The notes beneath the pieces are model-generated. The model had not been told where the DNA came from. It did not search any database and was given only the letters and a program-made list of their open reading frames with translations. DNA of 64,000 nt. Source: Syngnathus acus. Its lineage: Eukaryota > Chordata > Actinopteri > Syngnathiformes > Syngnathidae. Positions 1 through 13,450 of this stretch are shown in pieces. The translations under genes and the position numbers were made by a program. The stretch lies in contig NC_051108.1 of the NCBI RefSeq assembly GCF_901709675.1, positions 1,860,001-1,924,000 on the forward strand. Reading direction: 5' to 3'. Within the stretch, counting starts at the first letter, position 1; each line of letters opens with the position of its first letter.

Positions 1-3000
1 TAACAAAAAGACGTCTTTGAGATGACCATCTATTTTATATTTTCAATGACTAATTCTTCAAAAATGTCTCAACCAAGGCACCAGTCTCTCCTCGACTTGA
101 AAGTTTTAAAGGGCTCTACTCAAATCCACTCAGGCTTTGATGAGTTCTCTTCTCTTCTCCCCTTGCTCCAAACTCGTTTGATTTGCGCCAGAGCGAGACA
201 TCCTGGGTCTTTGAGTGATCTCGCCACGATCCCTACAAAGAGGACCGTCGCGTCCGCCGGCTTCTCGCCGCCTGTAATGACGTCGCGCTCAGGTGGCTCA
301 TACCGAATTCCACTGATCTTCTCAATTCCCGGAATCCACCGGAATCGCCTCGGAAATCATCCGAGAACGACAGACGAGAGTATAAACAAATCGGAAGCGC
401 GAATTCATCGTACAAATAACGCAACCTTCGCTCTCGAGCTATTTCTGAGCAAAGGACCCTTCGAGACCTCGCCGGCTTTGGCCTAATACTCACTTGAAAG
501 CTCAGATCGGATCCCTCCTTAAGACCTCGCCGAGTGTACACGCAGACTCTCGCCCTCGCCCGGATTAGCGCCGCCGTTCCGACATGGCTCTCAAAGGCGG
601 AGGAAATCAGTATGCGACATTTGCGCCGCTAACGGTGGACATTTATGCAGTACGTGTGTCTTAGGCCGGAATTCATTATAACGTTGTTGGCCGTCAAAAA
701 TATCCAGTCTGAGCTAGGATTTAGTTAATTAACCACCTAAATGTCACGAAAATCCGTTTTCACTTTTTAAAAATGGTATATTTAGCCTAATGCTAATAAA
801 CAATGCGAAAACAGCATAGCGACCAAAAATAAATATTCCAAATTGATCGGCCAAAAATGTAATCTGCCAAATTTCGTAATCGCCGTCGGAAAAGAATTTC
901 GGTCTGGTCCGACTTTTATCGTTCCACCAGCAGGTGATGCGATTCAAAGCTTTCATCTAATAACATGGGGCTACTTTTGTTCTCAAAGGACGTTACCGTG
1001 CCAACTTTTGTCTCGCTGTGGTAGCGTGGCAGCTTTCATCCTTCTGTTGACTTAGAATAACAGCAACAACAAAAGGGGAACAAAACAAAAAAGATCACAC
1101 ACACTTACACACACACACACATCTCTAAGTGTAAGGCAGACAATCATTTCTTGGAAATAGGAGGGCTTAAATGAGGCCGGAGGTGTGAGGAATGGATTCA
1201 CTATGGTGAGGGGAGGCGGGTGAGGGGGTAGATTGGAGAGGGGGGGAAGATGGGGCACACCGGCTGCCGACTCAGGCTTTTAATACACTGCCTCCAAACA
1301 CACACACACATCGTGGCGCTCCACCTCATCATGGCCGCAGAACCTGAAAGATGAAGAATCCACGAGCGTAAGACTTGTGACTCTCTCATCAACACTGTTT
1401 GCTTGCACTTTGGACTCAAGTAACATTGCAACACCGCAGACTCCCCACAAAGTCAGCCCTTGCCCTATTCTAAAATGTATATACAAGCTTTCATATACTA
1501 GATTTGATTTATTCCCTGTTTAATGCCTGATCACATAGCTGTAATTTTGACAGTTACTCAATTGCTATTATTGGTTTTTAGCTTACTCGTCACGACTACA
1601 CGACCGCCGCGGGCGTACCGATTTTTCGTGACGATAACAAGTAACATTGTCTATTGTTGACATTACATCACTCTATTTGAAACAGGCCCAGGTTAGAAAA
1701 CCAACTATAGAACGCACAAAACAAATGGTTCTTCACGTCCGGTGAGAAATATCCTCTGGCAGATGTGAAGCGAGCTGACGAGCATATTGATTTTGACGCG
1801 GCGACTGCGATTCTCTCGTCTCGACGGGGGCTTGTCTCCGCCGGAGCTGCGGGAAGCTTGTGAAGAGGCCGCCCACCACCTGGCCTGCGGAATGGCGGAG
1901 GAATATTCCACGAATATTCCCTGGTGGATGGCGGGCATATCAAAGCTTGTGACACACGCGCACACAAAATGTAGGTACTGTATCTGCCGAGCGCTTATAG
2001 TTGGATAACGCCGCAGGCTAGTTGATGTAACGTTTCACTTTGTGTTGTCCTTAAACACTTGAGAGCAGCCTACCCGGTGATGCAGCTTGTTGTGGCGCAA
2101 CAAATACAAAAATCTGTCTTTAAAGTAAGCTAGCTAGCAACTGTTAGCTAGCAACTGTGCGCCGGATTGCTGCTAATGATAGTGCTCAAAGATTTAACTT
2201 ATACTTAAGAATCTAAAATGATGAAAAAAAAACAAGTTCCCGATTAGTTTTAAATGGAAAAATGTCAAACGAGATTCTGGACAGCCCCTCCTTGGGCCCC
2301 GGGAAAAATGTGTTTTTTGTTTTTGCCTCGACATGTTTTGGCGCTAACGAGAGGGGAGTGACGGAGAGGTCCGAGTTCAATTATGTTGGTGCAACAGCTT
2401 CAATTAGACACGGGGGCGGCAAAATCAATAGCACGACTGATGATGTCTCTCGCCTTTCATTCCTCACTCGTGGAAGCGACGCGTCCGGCGGCGACACACA
2501 CAAACACACACACACACAGCGGGCTGATATTCATCACTCCGTGGCCAAACGAGAGTGACGCCGTCGATCCCACGCCTCCGGCTTTCGCCGTCTCTGTTTC
2601 CTGTTCATCAATAATAAATTACGCTCGTCACCACAATATGCGTCTCGCTCCATTTTTCATTTTTTCTGACGTGTTTTATTTTTTGCCCGCCTGTTGTTTC
2701 CCTGTGTCGGGCTTCTGCGCGACGGCGTGGAAATCTCACCGTGATTTGGAAATGTCAACACGACGCCTGCCAAAAGTGTGTTGAAGAGGCGACGGGGAGG
2801 AAACTGTTGCTTTTTAGTTCCTCACTTTGAAGGGATTTTCTCGAAGATGCCCACCTTGAAAGTTCACAGCTGATTGGTTAACAGCAGAAAGCTTTTAGAT
2901 GTTTTCCGTGGGGCTGTCTATTGGGAAAACGTTCTTATTTATTTATCAAGGGTAAGGGCATGGACACAAAGTCATCGTCTATAACGATGCCATTTTTTTC

Positions 3001-4259
3001 CTTTTCTAGACGACCGCAAAAGAAGTCGACACCAAATTTTGGACGACATATGACCCAGCAAATAACGCAACCTCCATTTTCACACTGCCACTTCTTCTTT
3101 CTCGGCCTATCACAAAATGCACCTTTACTCTCGAGCGATTGCAACGACACAAAGTAGCGCGCCGATCTAATTTCCTCATTAATATCCGCCGAGAAATGAA
3201 AAGGAAAAAAAAGAAAAGTGACAAATTACGGCAGCTTGTTTTTGTTTTTTGTTTCCGAGTGCCGCCTGTTCTCCTTTGATGGGTCCATTTGCGTGGCTCG
3301 TCCTTTAAACTGCCGAAACGAGCAAACTTTTCAGTCCTCTGAGCTTTTTAATGAACGCTGCTTGTTTCTTTCCAGTCCTCTTGTGTGTGATTGTGTGTGT
3401 TTGTCTCAAGTAATGCATGGAGACAACACACACACAAAACAATTACACTTGGAAGGGACAAGCCCGTGCATGTAGGACAAAGCTTCGACTTGCTCGTGTG
3501 CGTGTTCCCACTTCCTGTTTGCAGTAATTACTCGCGATGCCATTTATAGTTTACACAGCACGCCGCCATTAGAGAGATCATTACTGGACGTCTGGCTGGA
3601 GTCGAGCGCTTTAATTAAACATTCAGATGAAAGCAAGCGGGCTGCGTTTTGGGGGAAGAAATACAAACAAATCCAATGAAAACAAACATGACTTTTTTTT
3701 TTTTTTTAATCCCTGGAAGTTCCAGATTCTTTAATTGACCCACGGGAGCTAATGGACGTCTTGGATGGCGGCTTCGGTGTGGCGGCACGTCCCCTCAAAG
3801 CGACCTTGAGTTGACAAGCCGGATGCCTGACATCTTATTTTTTGAGCTTTTCTTCTTTGCCGTGAACACGCAAACGCACGCGCACACACAAACACGCTAG
3901 CCGTGCAGGTGTCTGCTGGTGAGGTTGTGGGGACAGTTGATCCCCAGACAGATTAGGTGGCAATCTGAAATCTCCCCAGGCCAGCCCTAGAATCATGCAC
4001 ACACACACACACACACACGTTTATAGCCAATGTAAAGTCACAAAGTGTTGTTGAAAAGTGACTTTGAGAAGCAGGCGAGAGTAAATGATCGATATATTTT
4101 TCAATAGGCTGAATGATAATTGATTTTTGTGGTAGTTGATGTTCTGGAAATTAATCCACAAGAAAAAAAAAAATCAAAAACATATCCCAGAAGCTTTTGT
4201 GCTCTTCTTTTTTACATGATGTCATCATTTTTACATGTTTCTTGTGTTTGCTTGTGAAG
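1..4259. other. Probable intron 1 of ext1 (no coding exon seen)
   Basis: The first recognisable exon begins at 4260 with a reading phase that needs an upstream donor, so this stretch should be the 3' part of a large first intron. EXT1 genes have a big exon 1 followed by a very long intron. I see short CA/TG runs (about 1090-1110, 2498-2518, 3996-4018), A/T tracts and a GC-rich patch at about 180-620. The open frames here have low-complexity or arginine-rich translations with no family resemblance. No promoter or RNA gene could be supported. Confidence 0.5.
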
Positions 4260-7200
4260 GTTCGACTACCAGGAGCTGCTCCACAACTCCACCTTCTGCC
4301 TGGTACCGCGGGGTCGACGCCTCGGTTCCTTTCGCTTCTTGGAGGCGCTGCAGGTGGGCTCTTAATTCTGTCGTTATCTCTTTTGATGGAGGGGAAGAAA
4401 AAAAAAGTGGTGTTGTCTCCTGGCAGGCGGCATGCATCCCCGTCATTCTGAGCAACGGCTGGGAGCTCCCCTTCTCCGAGGTCATCGACTGGAGGAAGGC
4501 GGCCGTGCTCGGCGACGAGAGGCTCCTGCTGCAGGTGAGAGAATTAATCAGTCGCCGTCTGACTTAAGTTGGCTTAGCATAATGCAATGTAAAATATCAT
4601 ACAAATAGCCTTCACATGGATAAAAAGCACCTCAAAGTTGGAAGAAGATTATTAAATAATTCAAACAAAATAGCTTTTTAAAAATTGAAATGAACGGAAA
4701 TTTCATTTTAACATTACGAAATACATTCTGCGAAAATGTCTTCATCTTTAATTTATTTAAAACTTTCTATATTACAGCACAGTTTTTAGCCGTAAGAAGG
4801 AAAAGTCTAAGAATTGTAGTCCAAAAAAAAAAAAAAAACCTGCTCTGAAAGCTAATGACAACAAAAAACCCGAAACCTCAACGTCCTCGTCCAGTGACAC
4901 TTTTGCGGCTCTGCAAGGTCGACAATTATCTACCTTGCCTTCTCAACCCGACACCCGTGGGTGCTGGAAACATTCCGTCTGACATTCCAAGCGTGCTGCA
5001 ATGAAATGTCAGCACCCCCGGCGGGTCCGGATCCCCTTGGGCCAAAGACCAAAATGCTCCAAATGGATTAACTAAAAATTATGTTGACTACTTTTACAAA
5101 CACCAAGATGGCAAACGTTTGGGGAATTTTTCACTCAGCTCGCTGGGTTGTGGTTTCACTCGCAGCCAGGAAGTGTTGTCACACATTAAAATGGATTATT
5201 CTGCGATTGGATTACCTTCTGTCACCTTTAATTAGCACCGCGCCCTGACTGTGTTGATATTTACATTTTTGGGATCGCTACAGGGGATGAAAAAACACCC
5301 GAGTTTTGTATGAACATGTGTTCAAGGATCCTTCGAATGTTTTGAAAGATGCTCACAAGCCAACGCCGAATATCGTCTCTCTCCCGAGAAGCCGAGTGTG
5401 ATGTCACCGCCATCTTGCAGCAGTTTGCGCCGCCAGCTGCTACCAATTAAACACGCGTTTTATCGTAATCCGCCGGCTATTTGCGGGCCGCGAAAAGGAC
5501 GCGGCGAAGGTGCTAGGCGACTCCGCAATAAAGCTTCGAGACGTCGGCTTTGGAACATCTGTCACCGTCGAGGTTTTCAGTACCGCCATCTGGTTGTTTG
5601 TCAGGAGAAAGGCGGGAAGGTTCTTGGGTGGGGGGATGACCGCCTTCTCAAGAAAACTCCCGATAGCCTAGACGTGAGGAATGCAAGAAATTGTTAGCGC
5701 GTGTTAGAACACAACTCGCGACCGATGCCTGGTTGCAAAGTTGCCCTGCGATTGACCGCCAACCTCAACTTGATTTGTTTCGGAATCATATCAGACGGAC
5801 CCATGGCGCACACTGCTTTGATCTCCAAGACCCCTTGCCTCCCACCCAGAGGCTCGATGAGACGCGGGAACACATTTGCATTGTGCTAATATTATGCACT
5901 GGAAACACTGTTCACACCTCGGTAGCCCGCTGAGAAATTTGAATCTCATTATATTCAATGACATCATTACCTGACTGTTTAGTATGTATCTGCACACACA
6001 CACACACACTATCAACACCATTCGAGTCGGGAAGTAAAATATTGTCAACAATTAAACGTTGCTGTTTCGCCACAAGAGGGCCGCGGTTATCTCACAGTTC
6101 TGAGGTTTGATTGCGGTCTGAAACATCTTGCTCTATCCTGCAGGTTCCGTCCATGACTCGCTCCGTAGGCCGTGACAGGATCCTGGTTCTCCGCCAGCAG
6201 AGTCAGTTCCTGTGGGACGCCTACTTCTCGTCTGTAGCCAAGATCGTCCTCACCGCTCTGGAGGTACCAAACATTCTTTGTCAGGAAACTTGTATTCGTT
6301 TTTTTGTTTTTTCTCCTGTGACCGCCGGCTCTGCTTCACCTTTCTGATAAACTTTCACAACAAATCTTTCCTGCTTATATAATGTCATGAAATGTAGATT
6401 CTAAACTTTTTTGACGCGTCAAAAGTTGCCTGCCTTTTGTGCATTCGAGTTCAACATTTTCTCCAACTTTCGTCTTCATAGCACACAGAGCAATTTTAGA
6501 GGAAAATGTGGCCGTGCTCATTGCATTATTATTAATTTACATAATAATTTAACTGACAGATTATTTTGCACATTTTATGTCCCTGTCCAACTTTAAGTGT
6601 TGCTCGTGCACAAGTGAACACAAGGTCCTAGCAAGTGTAAGGCAGAGTTGCGTTTGCCGGCGGGCCTCTCTGAGTCCATCCAGAGAGCGAGAGATGGTGA
6701 AGAAAAAGAGAGAGAGAGAGAGAAGCGGGAGTCAAGGATTTCGAGTGGGTGGGCGTCCTCCAGACAAGGAACCTTAACAACCTCCACAGGCAAAAAGTAG
6801 TGCACTTGTTGTTGTTTTTCTCGTTGGTTCGTTTAAGCCTCGAGGACCTAACAGACCGTAAGAATCAACTTGAGGACGCAATACCTCGGAATAAATTCAC
6901 TTTATTTTCTCGCGTCGCCTCAAGTTGACACCAAACAATATATACAAATGCCTATCGATGTCTTTCAAATGATTCTGAAAGCAAGCCGAGTGATGGCAGA
7001 CTTTTGCGACGCCACAAAAAAAACATTTGGAAAAGCGCCGAGTCCCCTAAAGAGTTGGCTGACATCTCACCGCCAACGCGGCTGACCCTACAACATGGCC
7101 GACGGACTAAACGGCTAATGGATTCCTCATGTTGGGAGTGTTGCCCCCCCCCCCCCTTAGTTGAAGGCCTTCAATTATCTCCCGTCTGTCTTGAGCTTCT

Positions 7201-10200
7201 ACAGCAGCTTTTCTTTGGCAATATATTTTGATGAGACGATATTTCTTTTGTTTATCTCCCATGTCCAGATCATCCGAGACCGCGTGGACTCTGTCGTGTC
7301 CCGCAACCGTCTGATGTGGAACTCCCTGCCCGGTGGTCTCTATGCACTCCCCCAGTACTCCACCGACCCCGCACGCTTCCCCTTTTATTACTCTTTGCTG
7401 GGTGAGGAGAAAATCTGCAATCTGTGGCTTTTTTTTTTCCAGGTTTCATGTTAAATCTGCAATTTGGGGGCCTGTTTTTATAGTGTCGCAAAATATTGAA
7501 TTGTACTTTTTATTTTACTGACCGTTCCTAATTGTGCTATTTCCCCAACCTATTTCGTGTCTCGGAGCAAAGCATAGGGCAGAGCAGGCGCTTCCATAAA
7601 TATATCGAAGCCCACCTGAGATCCGGTCAGTGTCAGAGAGATTGATAGAGCAGCACTAAAGAGCACTCCAGCTCCACTTATCCGTGAGCACGCAAGTATT
7701 CCCAAACAGGCGAGCCAACACCTGGCACGCCATGTGCCCACGAGTCGCTTATGCGCCGGCTCTCTGGCGCCCCCTTCATTTAAATTCACGCCAAAGACTG
7801 GTGACACACACTTCCCCAATGTACGCATGAAAAAAAATCAACTCCGACGTCGCGGCTCATTCATCAAGCGCGCTCATTTCAAGTTTGGCTCCGCTCGGTA
7901 ACGTGGTTTGGTTCCGCGCCAAACGTGACACTTTTGGGTGATTGAAGCAAATTTGCGGCGCTAACGGAGGGCATCAATACCTGACCAGTTCGGCGGATGA
8001 TTTAACTGGCGTGCTCGTGTGAACAGAACGCATGTGTGTGTGTGTGTGTGTGTCGGAAAGACAGATGGGAGCTTTGACACTTACATTTTCAAGAATCCTA
8101 AAATATAAAATGAGATAAAAAAATCTGTATGAGTAAAATGTATGAATCCAGTTCAATAACTGCATAAAATGAATTTTCATTTGTGTAGGTAAAAGCCCCC
8201 CGCCACAGTTCACCGGCGTGATCCACACAGTGAGTCCGCTGCAGTCGCACCCGTCTCCCGTAGTCAAGCTCATCATCGCTGTGGCCAAGTCCAAATTCTG
8301 TGCACAGGTGGGTGGAAATATACGAAAGAGTAGCGGGAAACTGGAATTCATACAAAATTGTATTTTTTTTTAATTCTAGATTGTTGTTCTATGGAACAGC
8401 GACAACCCTTTACCTCCCAGGGACAAGTGGCCCTCCACCAGCGTGCCTCTCGCCGTCATCCAAGGACAGAGCAAGGTGACGCCACTCAAAGCTTTTTGAG
8501 GAATTTTCCTAAAGCGGCATCTCGTCGCGTATTTCCGCCAAATTCCATATCGTCCCTTTACCGTCCGGCCTGAGTAAGCACAACATGACCCTCGGCCGCA
8601 CGCCGCCGGTACCAGCTCTAAATCATACCGAGTCGGGTTGAACATGCCGAGCAAGCGCTTTAGCCCCACACATCAATATTATCAGCCGCGGCGGTGCGGG
8701 GCCACTCCGGCGGACATATTTCAGCGTCATCAATCACAGCTCAACTCGGCGCGTCCGCATCCGCGAGCTTGACTTTTACATACGGCTTCTCTCAGACATC
8801 CATCCTGCCTCCTTAGCCGTGCAAGGAAATGATGTGCGGGGGGCACAAAAGGTGAAAAAGTCACGCCATGTTAAAAATGGCAAAAAAGTGAAAGCCCCTA
8901 AAAATGATCGCTTGTCTTTCTGCTTTATGGGGGATTAACGTGAAGAGGCTTGCAATAGCTATTGGACCCCCCCCCCCCCCCATCCACGAATTTAAATATG
9001 GATATAGATATGGTCGACAGCCTCATAATGAGGCTTTTGGCGTCTCGCTTGAATTTCATAGCGACGACTCGGGGTGGCATTAAGGGGAAAAAAAAAATCC
9101 CTCAGAGACGCAGCGGTCGCCGCCTATCGCGAGCCAGTTAATGGCCACGATGCAAGCGGGGCAAAGATAAGGTTGGAGACCATTGAACCGCTCCAGATCT
9201 CGGCGGGATCTAATCTCGGACCAGAGGCGGGGAGGCATCGACACCAGCCTGCGGGGGAGCAAGGAAGGATGAAGCGAGGGAGTGGAATTCTGCTGCCTTC
9301 AGCCAATTGATTTCAAATGCGAGCGCCACGGGGCCAACATTAAACATGATCTCATGTTAGTCGCTTACATGATCATCCAAGTGAATGGGGGACCTTTATT
9401 ACACCAAAGACGTTTTGGTCAAGCTCTGACCTTGCGCTGATGACTAATTTATTCGATTTTCCCGTTTAATTGCGAGTCATCACATTTCACCGCCATGCTT
9501 CCGCGCACACGCAGTGACTATAACTCAAATCCATGGAAATTCAAGATTTTGTTTAGCTTAGCACAATGTGAAAAATGATGATTACATGATTCTCAAAATG
9601 TTAGATTGTTTTGTTAGTCCTCTCATCAACTTCTAATCCCGGCGTGGATGTTTTTCCTGATGAAGTCTCCGCGGCGTGCAGCCGCGGGTCTATGCGAGTA
9701 CTTAAATAATTCACACTTTAATTATAAGTCAATAAGATCATCAGCAGCTAATGGATCCTGGCCCTCCGCGCTTTGCTAGGTCAAAATGGACGACGGCTTG
9801 AGTAAAGAAAAACAACCCAAAAAAACGATTAAGTCGACTGTTTGATCGATGGACATGCCGCAGCGGAATCAACACATTTTGCTGTGCTTGTTTACTTGAC
9901 CCAAAGGCTTTTTGTTTCCACCATAAATGAAAAACAATCCAGAAAAATCTCAAAAAGTCTTTTCTGTTTTACAGACGATGAGTAGTCGTTTTTACCCGCA
10001 CGACGTTATCGTCACCGACGCCATCCTCAGTCTGGACGAAGACTCGGTTCTCTCCACCAATGAGGTGAGTCGGAAATATTTTTGCACTCATTTGAGCTTA
10101 TGTGAAAAACGGTCATTTGTCGCATGTGCGTTTCTTTACAATGAGGCATCGCCATCTACTGGCCTGGCATTGATATTACACTGTTGCGCAATGCATCATA

Positions 10201-13200
10201 CATGAAAAAAATCACATATTTTAATCATTGTTTTGTTATGATTATTATACAAAATAAGATTTTTAAAAAAGAAGATAAAAATAACCAAATAAAAACTAAG
10301 CAATGCAAAATGCAAGTTGCTCATTGTTGCGAGCCGGTGGCGGCGCAGAAGTTATCGATCGCGGGTGAAATGAGGCAGTCAGTTCACGCTCAGGCATGAA
10401 CGCCATTCATTAGCGATAAACAAGCAAGCGCTGACCGCTGGGCCAGGGGCGGGAGGTGCCACCGGGCTTCAAATTTAAATCTTCTAAATCGTTGTCACTT
10501 GGAAAGTCACGAGGAGTCGCTCGCTGGGTCACAAAGCACGCCATCCATAATGGAACGTGAACATATCTTTCAACTAGAAGAACGTTTTTATTGATCTGAG
10601 CGAGTCAATGCTCACCTTTCCCGCGGCGTGACAATTACACGTGGCGGCGCGGCCAAACAATCCCGACCGGTGAAACTTTTACGTGCCGCCGGATTGTTTT
10701 ATGGAGGAGGAGGAGGAGGGAGGACACGGATGGAATCTCGGTTGCGCTCGATAAGCCTTCACCCTAATTGGCCTTTTTAGGCTGCGCGCGGGGATTTGGG
10801 CCAAGAGGAGATGAAATACGCCGAGCGGAATCGAATCACGGGCCACTTCGTAATCAAGCCCGTTTGAATAATAACACTTTGATATTTTGGCCATAGCTGA
10901 CCGCAAAGACTCGTCTACGTGTGTCTCGACAGAATCATTGAACACAAGCGCTAATCCAGTGACGTATTTTCATGCGTCCCGGGAGCATAAATGAGCCTGG
11001 TCTATAATATGTGCTCGCCTTCAGCTTGCACAAATTACAGTCTGTAAACTGTGACGTAACTCCTTTTTATGTGACGCCTTTAAAGCCGCACCAGATTTAC
11101 AGTCGATACACTGGCCGTATACAATCTCAGGATCCGGCCGGGTTGGCCTCGCTAGCATCTGTTAGTTCAGCTCGGTGCGTCCAAACATGTTTCCATTCAA
11201 GGCAAAGATTTTGCATCAAAGAAAAAAAATGTTTGTCATTAAACAGAGCAATGCAATGGGAACATGTCTTAATTACATTAGTTGCCTTTTTATGCGTTGA
11301 ATATAAAAATCATACCAAGGAACTATGTTGAAATGAGGATAGGAGTTTCATTAAGTCAGGTGGCTAATAAAAAAAGTGCTTTGCCGCCACCTGGTGGCAT
11401 CTGTAGATAATTACAAGCATTTTCGGGTGGACTTCTTTTGTTCCAGTTTCTTTACAACAGGGCAATCGTACCTTCTGCCATCTAGTGGAAGATAACTTAA
11501 TTGTTCTGCTTGTTGCTAAAGGTCGCTGGCATAGATAGATGAACATGGATGTATTTATTTAATGTATCAACCGTGCGTAAATGGTCATTTTCCGACCAAT
11601 TAGGTGAAATTGGATCATTTCTTTTGGCACACCTCGCTGCACTTATGCACTATCTCTCCCTCACACGCACACACACGCACTTTTCCGAATGTCGCGCTTC
11701 TGCGTTTCCACCACGTCACGCCTGTCGCTAATGGAGACAGACAGGCGAGGAGGGGCGGGGGTGCGTTTCCGTGCTCAAGTCACACATGCCAAGTGGCATT
11801 ATTGGAAATGTTTTCATCTCTGATGGCGACGTGATTAAAAGTGCAGCACCTTTTTAATTATTACGCAGCACGCGCGCGTCTCAATCACCGCCGCGGCAGC
11901 CGCAACCTTTTCTATTGTCTGCTCAGCGCGCAGATGGCAGGAAATGATTCAAGTTTAGCTCGCTCCTTTTTTCCCACTTTTCACACTAGCGTCTAAAACG
12001 AGGTGTGAGCATTCGTTTGCACTGCTTTCCAATTAAGAGGCCAGGTGTGCTTGCGCTGAGCAATAATGTAAAACTGACACTTAATGTTTCCAGGTGGATT
12101 TCGCCTTCATCGTGTGGCAAAGTTTTCCGGAGCGTATCGTGGGTTATCCCGCTCGGAGCCACTACTGGGACGGATCGCGCTCCTGTTGGGGCTACACGTC
12201 CAAATGGACCAACGACTACTCCATGGTGCTCACCGGGGCTGCCTTCTACCACAGGTTCGCAGTTCTGGAAAAGACCGTCTTTATCCTCCACAGCGATGCT
12301 AACATGTAACGTCGGCGCCCCCTTCAGGTACTACCACTATCTGTTCAGCAGCTACGTGCCCAGCAGCCTGCTAAGTATGGTGGACCACATGGCCAACTGC
12401 GAAGACATCCTGATGAACTTCCTGGTTTCGGCCGTCACCAAGCAAGCGCCCGTCAAGGTCACGCAGAAGAAGCAGTACAAGGAGACCATGATGAGCCAGG
12501 TAAGAAAAAAAAAAAAGGTGTGTGATTTTGCGTTCAGGCGGCCATTTTGGGATCAGCCAAAACACTTTTGTCACGTCTGTCGATCACGTGGCAAATTATT
12601 TTAATATTGTTACAAGCCCAAGGGCTGATGAAATGAGAAGCGTAAAAAGAGTAAAAAAGGAAATAATGAAAGTGTTTCCTGTCTTCGTGTTTGATGAGAG
12701 CTGCCTGGAAATCCGACGCTCATGCTCTCCTAAAAATAAAATATCTTTTGATATCACTATCGGGGGAATTACGACAACGTTTTACAACGTATGCCCTGCG
12801 GATAGGAGGAATGGTGAAGATGTCATTATGATGTCATCAGGATTATCACCCGTTTCCATCAATATGTCCTTTTCCTACAATATGGTTTTAATAATTGCCA
12901 AAAACACTTTGGATCTGCGTGTGGTCACTCCACGATTGATATGTGACGACTCGGCGGAATGTAATTGACGGCTTAAATGAGCAGGCAGAGCCGAACCTGA
13001 GCTAAAACTAGAACCACGGACTTAACGCCGTCTTATTTGGGTCCACCCCGAAGGGCTCCAAGTCGTCCCGGTGGGCCGACCCGGACCACTTTGCCGAGCG
13101 TCAGACGTGCGTGAACACCTTCAGTCGCTGGCTGGGCTTCATGCCTCTGCTGCACTCGCAGATGAGGCTGGACCCGTTACTCTTCCGGGACCAGGTGTCC

Positions 13201-13239
13201 ATGCTGCGCAAGAAGTACCGTGACATCGAGAGGCTGTGA
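4260..13239 (+). CDS. ext1: Exostosin-1 (heparan sulfate polymerase), exons 2-11; 5' end off window
   Basis: EXT1 works with EXT2 in the Golgi as the GlcNAc/GlcA co-polymerase that extends heparan sulfate. The exons are 4260-4353, 4427-4534, 6144-6263, 7269-7401, 8189-8307, 8380-8475, 9975-10064, 12094-12254, 12328-12499 and 13054-13239, giving about 425 residues after the missing exon 1 (about 320 residues in the family). All junctions are AG/GT and in phase, and the exon sizes follow human EXT1. The exostosin (GT47) part shows [19 protein letters not shown] and [14 protein letters not shown]. The GT64 part shows the [10 protein letters not shown] acidic motif, then [23 protein letters not shown] and [16 protein letters not shown], and ends KKYRDIERL. 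Teleosts keep up to three ext1 copies. This one looks rather diverged and could be the ext1c type, but that needs a tree. A polyadenylation signal follows at 13445. Confidence 0.93.
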
Positions 13240-13444
13240 ACCTCGTGGACGCTAGGCCAAGGCAGGAGGTACGCTCGCGCCGGCCGGCCGGACGGCAAAA
13301 CGGACCGCATGAACGCAAGCTTTCCTCTCCCCGTAATCCAAAAAGAGCAAAGGAAGCGCAATCGTATGAACTCTGGCGCCGTCGATGCGATGGACAATGT
13401 TGCTCTTGTAGATTTACGCCGGCGGTTCGTGTCTGTATGAAGCA

Positions 13445-13450
13445 AATAAA
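13445..13450 (+). terminator. ext1 polyadenylation signal AATAAA
   Basis: A canonical AATAAA lies 206 nt after the ext1 stop codon and is followed by T-rich and GT-containing sequence. It gives a short 3' UTR. The assignment rests on position and motif only. Confidence 0.6.

Noticed and set aside
22-541. Open frames on both strands in a GC-rich patch
   Set aside because: Arginine/serine-rich translations without family resemblance. The patch lies in probable ext1 intron 1 and has no promoter or splice support.
12005-12604. 199-residue plus-strand open frame
   Set aside because: It overlaps ext1 exons 9 and 10 and includes exon 10 in the right frame, but also reads intron sequence. The true exons end at 12254 and 12499.
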